From Desulfuromusa sp. (lineage in GTDB: Bacteria > Desulfobacterota > Desulfuromonadia > Desulfuromonadales > Geopsychrobacteraceae): DNA of 5,119 nt. This document shows positions 1 through 5,119 of the stretch, in pieces; the first letter of the stretch is position 1, and each line of letters starts with the position of its first letter. The stretch covers positions 1 to 5,119 of the forward strand of contig JAGGWI010000209.1 of NCBI GenBank assembly GCA_021157505.1, given 5' to 3'. The notes below the pieces were generated by a model. That model was not told where the DNA came from and did no database searches. It saw nothing but the letters and a program-made list of their open reading frames with translations. The position numbers were made by a program, and so were the translations under genes.

Positions 1-1
1 C

Positions 2-943
2 TCTGATACTGACCCTCTCATCGTCAAACTCAGGGAGAAGGATTGGATCGTTAATCTCAAGGAGAATCCCGCTGAATTAAAAGGATCACTGATTGAGTCC
101 CTCGAAGATGTTGATGCGTTTCTGATTGTTCCACTCTTTTTTGATGAAGAACTGGCGGGTTTCATTGTCATGGGTGGACAGATTAATGTTGCTGAAGAAT
201 TGACTTATGAGGATTACGATTTATTACGCATGCTCTCTCGCCAGGCTATTGCGACAGTGCAGGGCTTACGTCTCTCAGAACAATTATCTACCACCAGGGA
301 ATTGGCAGCGATTGGGAGGATTTCAACTTTTGTGCTGCATGATCTCAAAAATCAAGTTTCAGGGCTGTCGTTGATGCTTGATAATGCCCGTGACTATATT
401 GATGACCCTGATTTTCAACAGGACATGCTGGAGACGGTGGGGAACACAGTTGAAAATATGAAAATTTTGATTTCTCGCTTGAAAAATATTAAAGAAAAAC
501 CTGACTTGGTGATTTCTTCAGTCGCACTGAATAAAATTATTCAAGATGCTGTTGAAACGGCTGGATCCAATATCGAAGTCAATGGAACTTTGGTTCAGGT
601 TGCTGTGGATGAGGAAGAAATATACAAAGTTATTCTGAATTTACTGATCAATGCTGCTGAAGCGACTGAAAATAATCTACCGGTGTTGGTGGAATATGGC
701 AAACGAGATCAGCTGGCTTTTATTGAAGTGAGTGATTCAGGTTGTGGAATGAGTGCTGATTTTATAGAAAATAGATTATTTAAACCCTTTGAAACGACTA
801 AAAAACATGGTTTCGGAATTGGACTCTATCAATGCAAGCAGATTGTTGAATCTCACGGTGGCAAGATAGAGGTTAAAAGTGTGGATGGAGAAGGGACAAT
901 ATTCACAATATTACTACCGTTAGCAGTTGAACGATCTTCGTGA
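2..943 (+). CDS. prsK: PrsK, XrtA/PEP-CTERM system sensor histidine kinase (5' partial)
   Basis: The gene's 5' end lies outside the window. The frame is open from base 2, giving 313 C-terminal residues; the internal ATG at 170 is not the real start. Fragment residues 1-90 look like the end of a GAF domain (the stretch LIVPLFFDEELAGFIVMG is typical). A kinase core follows: H-box LHDLKNQ with the predicted phospho-His at fragment residue 113, N-box NLLINAAEA (about 213-221), G1 box DSGCGM (245-250), F-box FKPFETTK (260-267) and G2 box GFGIGL (270-275). The HDLKNQVSGLS H-box and the GAF-kinase order are characteristic of PrsK as I know it; full-length members also have an N-terminal multi-pass membrane region, absent here. 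The expected partner, prsR, is next downstream. PrsK would autophosphorylate at the membrane and pass phosphate to PrsR. The gene ends in tandem stops TGA-TAA. The family call is firm; the stimulus is unknown. Confidence 0.9.
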   Translation, partial: SDTDPLIVKLREKDWIVNLKENPAELKGSLIESLEDVDAFLIVPLFFDEELAGFIVMGGQINVAEELTYEDYDLLRMLSRQAIATVQGLRLSEQLSTTRELAAIGRISTFVLHDLKNQVSGLSLMLDNARDYIDDPDFQQDMLETVGNTVENMKILISRLKNIKEKPDLVISSVALNKIIQDAVETAGSNIEVNGTLVQVAVDEEEIYKVILNLLINAAEATENNLPVLVEYGKRDQLAFIEVSDSGCGMSADFIENRLFKPFETTKKHGFGIGLYQCKQIVESHGGKIEVKSVDGEGTIFTILLPLAVERSS

Positions 944-1030
944 TAATCTAGAAGACTGTCGGATTTTTTTGTTTGATTTTTTTCAGGGAGTGTCCGGGTA
1001 GGAAACTGCAAGCTTTAAATCTGGCATAAA

Positions 1031-1108
1031 AATCCCCCTCAATCCCCCTTTTTCAAAGGGGGAGACTTAAAAGCTCCCCTCTTTGGCAAAGAGGGGCTGG
1101 GGGAGATT
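1031..1108. repeat. C-rich palindromic intergenic repeat (REP/MITE-like), two nested hairpins
   Basis: This 78-bp element is an imperfect palindrome centred at about 1069.5, opening with AATCCCCCTC and closing with GGGGGAGATT. Each half folds on its own: 1043-1051 pairs with 1055-1063 (9 bp, 3-nt loop) and 1076-1084 pairs with 1088-1096 (9 bp, 3-nt loop). The halves can also pair with each other around a central CTT-AA-AAG. There is no ORF and no U-run after either stem, so it is not a classical terminator. From memory, very similar C-rich palindromes are dispersed between genes in Geobacter relatives and other proteobacteria. It lies between prsK and prsR, where it could affect mRNA stability or expression ratio (inference). 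I could not identify a target-site duplication. Confidence 0.8.
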
Positions 1109-1183
1109 CGAAGGTTTGGTTTAAATACAGTTGTTTCAGCCATGCAAATAGTTAACCGTAGGTTGTTTGATTTTTATCGATCC

Positions 1184-1190
1184 AGGGGAG
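1184..1190 (+). promoter_or_regulatory. Ribosome binding site deciding the prsR TTG start
   Basis: AGGGGAG sits 7 nt before the TTG at 1198. No in-frame ATG lies near the receiver-domain N-terminus. Starting at this TTG gives MKKLLIVDDS, exactly the first beta strand and acidic pocket of a receiver domain, so the SD decides an unusual start codon. Confidence 0.8.
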
Positions 1191-1197
1191 ACTGAAC

Positions 1198-2625
1198 TTG
1201 AAAAAACTATTGATTGTTGATGATAGTCGCGAAATCAGGAAACAACTGAAATGGGGGTTAGGAAAGTCCTACCGGGTTCTTCTGGCAGAGTCGGTTGATG
1301 AGGCGATCCAGCTATTCACCCTCCATTCCCCGGAGGTTGTGACTTTGGATCTTGGTTTGCCCCCGGATATAGATGGTGCCACGGAGGGATTGCGTTGCTT
1401 GCAGATTATTTTGCAGGAGCGACCAGAGACCAAGGTGATTGTCTTGTCGGGTAATGAGGATCACGCCAACGCTCTGGCGGCTGTCAATATGGGTGCGTAC
1501 GATTATTATCACAAACCGATGGATATGGATGAGTTGAAAATTATCCTCTCCCGCGCTTTCCAGCTGGCTGGACTTGAGGAGGAAAACCGGCGTTTACAGA
1601 GCTCTGCAGATCAGGATAAGAAAAATGGCTATAGTGGTATCTTTGGCCAATGTCCGCAGATGCAGCAAGTCTTTGCCATGATTAAAAAGGTGGCATCCAT
1701 CGATGTTCCGATTTTGATACTCGGTGAAAGTGGCACCGGCAAGGAAGTTGTTGCTAAAGCAATACATGCTCGTGGCATCAGGAAAGATGGTAGTTTTGTC
1801 GCTATCAACTGTGGTGCGATTCCTGAGAGTTTACTTGAAAGTGAACTGTTCGGGCATGAAAAAGGGGCTTTTACCGGGGCACAAAACCGGGTTCAGGGTA
1901 AAGTTGAATATGCAGAAGGAGGAACCCTTTTTCTGGATGAAATAGGGGAGATGGCAACCCTTTTACAGGTTAAATTGTTACGTTTTTTACAGGAAAAAGT
2001 GATTCAGCGGGTTGGTGGTCGCGAAGATATTCCCGTTGATACACGGATTGTCACTGCGACCAATGTTGATATTCAGGAATCGATAAAAACTGGAAAATTC
2101 AGGGAGGATCTTTATTACCGGATTGGTGTCATTACTATTAACCTGCCACCACTGCGTGAGCGTGGTGAGGATATTGAGCTTCTGGCCAATATTTTTCTAC
2201 GCCGTTTTGGGCAGGAATTCGGGAAAAAGGTGCGGGGCTTCAGCACTGCAGCACGCACCTGGTTAAAAACCTATGACTGGCCCGGGAATGTGCGTGAACT
2301 GGAAAATAAAGTCAAACGGGCGGTGGTGATGACCGAGAGTTCGATTGTAGATGCCTGTGATCTTGGTTTTGAGGAGAGCCCGGCAACTTCGGATTCTGAT
2401 CAGGTTGGTGGGAATAGCAATCCTCAAGATGCTCCTGATATCGGGGGGCAATCCAGTTTTGCCGGGATGACACTTAAAGAAGCCCGCTTCAAGATTGACA
2501 GTATTCTGTTACAGCAGGCGATCGAAAGGTCAGAAGGTAACATTCTTAAGGCCGCCGAGGAGCTGGCAGTGAGCCGCCCGACTTTTTATGACCTTTTAAA
2601 GAAACATGGACTGCATCAATCCTGA
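1198..2625 (+). CDS. prsR: PrsR, PEP-CTERM-box sigma54-dependent response regulator
   Basis: This 475-residue NtrC-type regulator has three domains. The receiver (1-125) has acidic pocket D8/D9, phospho-acceptor D51 in TLDLGLPP, S84 and K106. The AAA+ domain (about 148-390) has Walker A GESGTGKE (176-183), intact GAFTGA (223-228), Walker B with D247/E248, sensor I ATNVD (287-291), arginine-finger region FREDLYYRIG (301-310) and sensor II WPGNVRELEN (361-370). A Ser/Gly/Asp-rich linker (392-420) leads to a Fis-type helix-turn-helix (about 447-471, SRPTFYDLLKKHGL). The receiver stretch LGLPPDIDGATEGL with the HKPMD segment is typical of PrsR. Intact GAFTGA implies sigma54 contact and open-complex formation at PEP-CTERM/exopolysaccharide promoters; none is visible in this window. 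It starts at TTG behind a strong SD and ends in TGA-TAA. The partner kinase lies 254 bp upstream. The synthase gene follows after 39 bp and is probably co-transcribed. Confidence 0.93.
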   Translation: MKKLLIVDDSREIRKQLKWGLGKSYRVLLAESVDEAIQLFTLHSPEVVTLDLGLPPDIDGATEGLRCLQIILQERPETKVIVLSGNEDHANALAAVNMGAYDYYHKPMDMDELKIILSRAFQLAGLEEENRRLQSSADQDKKNGYSGIFGQCPQMQQVFAMIKKVASIDVPILILGESGTGKEVVAKAIHARGIRKDGSFVAINCGAIPESLLESELFGHEKGAFTGAQNRVQGKVEYAEGGTLFLDEIGEMATLLQVKLLRFLQEKVIQRVGGREDIPVDTRIVTATNVDIQESIKTGKFREDLYYRIGVITINLPPLRERGEDIELLANIFLRRFGQEFGKKVRGFSTAARTWLKTYDWPGNVRELENKVKRAVVMTESSIVDACDLGFEESPATSDSDQVGGNSNPQDAPDIGGQSSFAGMTLKEARFKIDSILLQQAIERSEGNILKAAEELAVSRPTFYDLLKKHGLHQS

Positions 2626-2652
2626 TAATTTATTTCCAATAAGGCTGTTAAT

Positions 2653-2658
2653 AGGGAG
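2653..2658 (+). promoter_or_regulatory. Ribosome binding site for the GTG start of the YciO-type synthase
   Basis: AGGGAG lies 6 nt upstream of the GTG at 2665. The resulting N-terminus, MFLSINPENPQPRL, lines up with the start of YciO-type proteins as I recall them. This supports GTG rather than an internal codon. Confidence 0.75.
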
Positions 2659-2664
2659 TGTACG

Positions 2665-3273
2665 GTGTTTTTATCAATCAATCCAGAAAACCCACAACCA
2701 CGCTTAATAAAGCAGGTTGTTGAGCGTCTGAAACAGGGTGGAGTTATTATTTACCCGACCGATACAACTTACGGAATCGGCTGTGATATTTTTAATCGCA
2801 AGGGGATCAAACGAATTTTTCAAATCAAGCAGCGCGATCAACGTAAACCTTTTTCTTTTATCTGTAATGACCTCGCAGAAATTTCCAGTTATGCACAGGT
2901 GAGCAACTTTGCTTTCAAAGTGATGAAACGACACCTGCCCGGGGCATATACTTTTGTCCTCGATGCAACGAAAATCGTCCCCGATTCACTCAGTACCCGG
3001 CAAAAAACTGTTGGTGTTCGTATTCCGGAAAATGCAATTTGTCGAGCAATCGTCAAAGAACTTGGACATCCGCTGGTCACTACCAGTGCCAATACCTCCG
3101 GGGAAGATACACCACAGGATCCCCGTGAGATAGAGGACCGGATGGGACAATTGGTCGATTTTGTCATTGACGGTGGAATTTCCATGGGTGAAGCTTCAAC
3201 CGTTATCAGTTTGCTGAATGATCAGATTGAGGTTCTTCGTCAGGGAAGAGGGGATACTTCCTGGATTGAGTGA
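2665..3273 (+). CDS. L-threonylcarbamoyladenylate synthase, Sua5/YciO/YrdC family (YciO-type)
   Basis: This 202-residue single-domain cytoplasmic protein is predicted to make threonylcarbamoyl-AMP from threonine, bicarbonate and ATP, the first step of t6A37 synthesis on ANN-decoding tRNAs. Visible motifs are GGVIIYPTDTTYGIGC (25-40), K55-x-R57 in QIKQRDQRKPF, LPGAYTFVL (91-99), VGVRIP (116-121), TTSANTSG (139-146) and STVISL near 178-183. The length fits a stand-alone TsaC/YciO protein; there is no C-terminal Sua5 domain. The overall layout (N-terminal IxPENPQxRL, PGxYTF, C-terminal RQGRGD) resembles E. coli YciO more than TsaC. However, the K-R...S-N residues expected of active TsaC (K55, R57, S141, N143) are present. 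Subfamily, and hence symbol, is left open. It lies 39 bp after prsR and probably shares its transcript. A tRNA nucleotidyltransferase-family gene is next downstream. I saw no truncation. Confidence 0.9.
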   Translation: MFLSINPENPQPRLIKQVVERLKQGGVIIYPTDTTYGIGCDIFNRKGIKRIFQIKQRDQRKPFSFICNDLAEISSYAQVSNFAFKVMKRHLPGAYTFVLDATKIVPDSLSTRQKTVGVRIPENAICRAIVKELGHPLVTTSANTSGEDTPQDPREIEDRMGQLVDFVIDGGISMGEASTVISLLNDQIEVLRQGRGDTSWIE

Positions 3274-3332
3274 TTATTCTATTTTCTGTGGTTCAAGTAT
3301 GAAAATTGTGTAATTCATATCTTCTGTGTGTG

Positions 3333-3400
3333 TTGATTGCGAGTACTGCTCGCGTCCAACGTTTGTCACTTGACTTCCCGCAAGCAGTACTTGCAACCAA
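3333..3400. repeat. Inverted repeat 1 of a tandem pair (long imperfect hairpin)
   Basis: Arm 3333-3354 pairs with 3379-3400 over 22 positions: 19 Watson-Crick pairs, one G-U, one A-C mismatch (3336/3397) and one C-A mismatch (3351/3382). The core arms are GAGTACTGCT and AGCAGTACTT. The 24-nt loop contains a small GTCA-CT-TGAC palindrome. There is no U-run after the stem, so it is not a standard terminator. It does not show attC end boxes. Its function is unknown; it may be an RNA structure in the leader of the downstream gene or a remnant repeat element. Confidence 0.75.
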
Positions 3401-3404
3401 CATC

Positions 3405-3468
3405 CTGGTGCTCTGTACGCTTAAAAGAACAAGCAAGATGCGAAGGTTTAGGGTGTACAGAGTACTAG
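3405..3468. repeat. Inverted repeat 2 of a tandem pair (long imperfect hairpin)
   Basis: Arm 3405-3426 pairs with 3447-3468 over 22 positions with only one A-A mismatch (3423/3450), counting several G-U pairs. The uninterrupted core is CTCTGTAC against GTACAGAG, and the loop is 20 nt. It starts 4 nt after inverted repeat 1 and is almost the same size. It ends 15 nt before the GGAG ribosome binding site of the next gene, so if transcribed it would lie in the 5' leader. No T-run follows. Confidence 0.75.
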
Positions 3469-3483
3469 TCGCTGGACGGTCAT

Positions 3484-3487
3484 GGAG
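3484..3487 (+). promoter_or_regulatory. Ribosome binding site for the GTG start of the nucleotidyltransferase-family gene
   Basis: GGAG lies 8 nt before GTG at 3496. The in-frame stop TAG at 3466 excludes any start further upstream than that, and the ATG at 3482 is in another frame. GTG 3496 is therefore the best start. Confidence 0.65.
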
Positions 3488-3495
3488 TTCATTAC

Positions 3496-4794
3496 GTGTT
3501 TTCTCAAATTTCTTCTCTTCTTCAGTTTATTGAGTTAAACCCCGATTTAAAGTCTCTCATTGCCAAAATTCAGAAGTGTGATGATGATTTTTGGCTGGTG
3601 GGTGGTTGTTTGCGTAATTTCCTTCTCGATTTACCACAGAATGATATCGATATTGCCTGTTCTGCTGACCCGACCGTTTTGACCCGAGCCTGGGCCTCTA
3701 AGGTGTCAGGGAGATGGTTCTGGCTGGACGAAAAGCGCCGTCAGAGCCGAGTGTTGCTCAGAAATGGTCTGATCCTTGATTTTGCCCCTTTGCGGGCGTC
3801 GACAATCACTAAAGATCTGCAATTACGCGATTTTACCATCAATGCATTAGCGCTTCCGCTGGATCAGTCATTCCCCCAATCGCTACTCCACGATCCAACC
3901 AATGGCGTCAACGACCTGAAAAACAAGCAATTGGTACCCTGTTCTTCTCAAAGTTTTCACGATGATCCTCTGCGTATGTTGAAAGGAATTCGCCATGCGG
4001 TCACTCTCAGTTTTACCCTTTCAGCCAATACGCAGGAACAAATCATCAAGTCTGCGCATCTATTGGTTCAGGTTGCCGGAGAGCGTATCAGGGATGAGTT
4101 AGGTAAAATTCTGGAAGCTGAAAATGTTGTTAACGGGGTTGAGTTGTTGATAGACACCGGAGTGCTGGAATCTCTCTTGGGTCCAGCGGGTCATCATTGG
4201 GACCGGCAGGCAGCCGTTGCTGAAATTGATCATCTCAACGCAAAGATTGAGGAAGCAGGGCTGACAACAGTCGCTGATCCCTCAATCGAAGAGAGTTCCG
4301 AATTATTTTCTACTCGAGCTATATTTCTGTTGGCTCGATTATTGGACAACTATTCACCTTCGAACTTGACCGATTTGCTGCATCAACGGTTACGCCTCAG
4401 CCGCCATGTGCAGAGAGTGATTGAGCAGTTACAAACTTCACCGGCTGAGGAACTTTTTTCTCTTGCTGCGACGATTGAAGGGCAAAGGCGCCAGGCGCTG
4501 TTGGTCGAGCAGATGAAACCTTTTGCCGTAGAAAAAATGGTCTATTGGGGTGTTTATGGTGACCGGTTGACGCGGGAACGGGTGGAAGAATTACAACAAT
4601 CTTTTACCGCTGAACAGAAATTTGGTCGCATCCCAGATTTGCTTGATGGCAGGGTGATCGCTGCTTATTTGGGTAATTCACCGAATAAACAGATAGCGAA
4701 GTGGCAACAACAACTAAAACTAGCTGAAATCAATGGGGAAATCAGTACAGATATAGAAGCTGAGAAGTGGGTTGAAAGTCACCAGGATCCGTGA
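3496..4794 (+). CDS. Class II tRNA nucleotidyltransferase / poly(A) polymerase family protein (CCA-, CC- or A-adding)
   Basis: This 432-residue protein has a class II nucleotidyltransferase head: WLVGGCLRN (33-41), metal-binding NDIDIA (49-54, D50 and D52), a likely third carboxylate D95 in ILDFAPLR, and LRDFTINALAL (110-120). The neck follows with HDDPLRMLKGIRHA (155-168, the EDxxR nucleotide-selection motif) and GERIRDELGKIL (195-206). A helical body/tail ends in a segment near 385-426 resembling the CCA-enzyme C-terminus (LKLAEINGEIST). Known members add C and A to tRNA 3' ends or A tails to RNA. In Geobacter, C-adding, A-adding and poly(A) polymerase activities are split between paralogues, so the exact activity cannot be assigned. 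Oddities: the usual GGxVRD reads GGCLRN (Asn41 for Asp) and EDxxR reads DDPLR. I saw no HD-domain signature. It lies 222 bp after the synthase gene, behind two hairpins. Confidence 0.85.
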   Translation: MFSQISSLLQFIELNPDLKSLIAKIQKCDDDFWLVGGCLRNFLLDLPQNDIDIACSADPTVLTRAWASKVSGRWFWLDEKRRQSRVLLRNGLILDFAPLRASTITKDLQLRDFTINALALPLDQSFPQSLLHDPTNGVNDLKNKQLVPCSSQSFHDDPLRMLKGIRHAVTLSFTLSANTQEQIIKSAHLLVQVAGERIRDELGKILEAENVVNGVELLIDTGVLESLLGPAGHHWDRQAAVAEIDHLNAKIEEAGLTTVADPSIEESSELFSTRAIFLLARLLDNYSPSNLTDLLHQRLRLSRHVQRVIEQLQTSPAEELFSLAATIEGQRRQALLVEQMKPFAVEKMVYWGVYGDRLTRERVEELQQSFTAEQKFGRIPDLLDGRVIAAYLGNSPNKQIAKWQQQLKLAEINGEISTDIEAEKWVESHQDP

Positions 4795-4957
4795 GTGAAC
4801 GGTGGATGAAGAGTGCAAGTGCTTGGATTGAATAAGTGATTCAAAAAAATCTTAGTTCCACCCAGCAGGTTCAGCGGTGATTTTTTGGACGCTTAGGCAA
4901 TTCAATGATTTGTGCTATTTGCCGTCGGGTACTCACGGATTCTGGTGTATTTACCAT

Positions 4958-4987
4958 TTGACAACAAACTACTCTAATCACTATACT
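4958..4987 (+). promoter_or_regulatory. Sigma70-type promoter of the tRNA-Gly gene
   Basis: A perfect -35 box TTGACA (4958-4963) is followed by an 18-bp spacer and a -10 box TATACT (4982-4987, 5/6 to consensus). Bases 4988-4993 (GCGCCT) form a GC-rich discriminator typical of stringently controlled stable-RNA promoters. The predicted transcription start near 4993-4995 is only about five bases before the mature tRNA 5' end. Confidence 0.85.
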
Positions 4988-4998
4988 GCGCCTCCAAT

Positions 4999-5074
<76 letters not shown>

Positions 5075-5084
5075 ATAAATAGTT

Positions 5085-5117
5085 AGCCTTGGATCAATAG
5101 ATCCGGGGCTTTTTTTT
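5085..5117 (+). terminator. Rho-independent terminator of the tRNA-Gly unit
   Basis: An 11-bp stem, 5085-5095 with 5100-5110 (two adjacent G-U pairs, no mismatch), closes on an AATA loop. It runs directly into eight Ts (5110-5117). It begins 10 nt after the tRNA CCA end. Confidence 0.93.
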
Positions 5118-5119
5118 AC

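Noticed and set aside
170..943. Treating the ATG at 170 as the start of the kinase gene
   Set aside because: The frame is open to the window's left edge and encodes GAF-domain sequence upstream of that codon, so the gene is truncated by the window rather than starting there.
932..970. Possible intrinsic terminator overlapping the end of prsK (CGA..TCTTC / GAAGA..TCG, then seven Ts at 964-970)
   Set aside because: The stem is only 5 + 3 bp with a 3-nt bulge and an 11-nt loop, is AT-rich and overlaps the stop codon. It is too weak to call.
3333..3400. Integron attC site
   Set aside because: The palindrome begins GTT and ends AAC, the reverse of the RYYYAAC...GTTRRRY layout, and no integrase or cassette array is present.
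3406..3422. Sigma54 -24/-12 promoter (GG-N10-GC) inside inverted repeat 2
   Set aside because: Only the minimal GG/GC spacing matches; the flanking bases do not fit TGGCAC and TTGC. A chance match is likely.
3306..3533. 75-residue open frame across the gap before the nucleotidyltransferase gene
   Set aside because: It runs through both hairpins, overlaps the next gene's start, has no recognisable domain or good ribosome binding site, and looks like translated non-coding sequence.
4818..4860. Hairpin TTGAAT-AAGTG-ATTCAA after the nucleotidyltransferase gene as a terminator
   Set aside because: The stem is only 6 AT-rich base pairs and is followed by As rather than Ts on the plus strand.

Overview
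The window carries three functional blocks, all on the plus strand. (1) Bases 2-2625 hold the end of a sensor kinase and a complete NtrC-type response regulator. They are recognisable as PrsK and PrsR, the two-component pair of the exosortase A (XrtA)/PEP-CTERM, exopolysaccharide-linked system. (2) Bases 2665-4794 hold two genes of tRNA biology: a Sua5/YciO/YrdC-family L-threonylcarbamoyladenylate synthase and a class II tRNA nucleotidyltransferase/poly(A) polymerase-family protein. (3) Bases 4958-5117 hold a compact stand-alone tRNA-Gly(CCC) unit with its own sigma70-type promoter and intrinsic terminator.

The organism is a Gram-negative, exopolysaccharide-producing bacterium of moderate GC content. 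PrsK/PrsR, a sigma54-type activator, a C-rich palindromic repeat of the AATCCCCCTC...GGGGGAGATT kind and a CCA-encoding tRNA gene together fit the Desulfuromonadales (Geobacter/Pelobacter/Desulfuromusa relatives) best. A betaproteobacterium cannot be excluded. This placement is inference.

Layout: prsK enters from the left edge in a GAF domain and ends at 943. A 254-bp gap (944-1197) separates it from prsR and is largely filled by a 78-bp palindromic repeat (1031-1108). I found no convincing promoter in that gap. prsR (TTG start) is followed after 39 bp by the YciO-type synthase (GTG start), so these two are probably co-transcribed. A 222-bp gap (3274-3495) contains two tandem hairpin-forming inverted repeats just upstream of the nucleotidyltransferase gene (GTG start). 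In 4795-4957 I see no gene and no convincing terminator. The tRNA unit closes the window.

How the parts work together: PrsK would phosphorylate PrsR at Asp51, and PrsR would activate sigma54 promoters of PEP-CTERM/exopolysaccharide genes elsewhere. The synthase supplies the threonylcarbamoyl group for t6A37 of ANN-decoding tRNAs. The nucleotidyltransferase builds or repairs tRNA 3' ends or adds A tails. The nearby tRNA-Gly already encodes CCA and, with anticodon CCC, is not a t6A substrate. No phage, CRISPR or IS transposase gene is present. The parts least explained by known genes are the twin palindromes at 3333-3468 and the unusual active-site residues of the nucleotidyltransferase.
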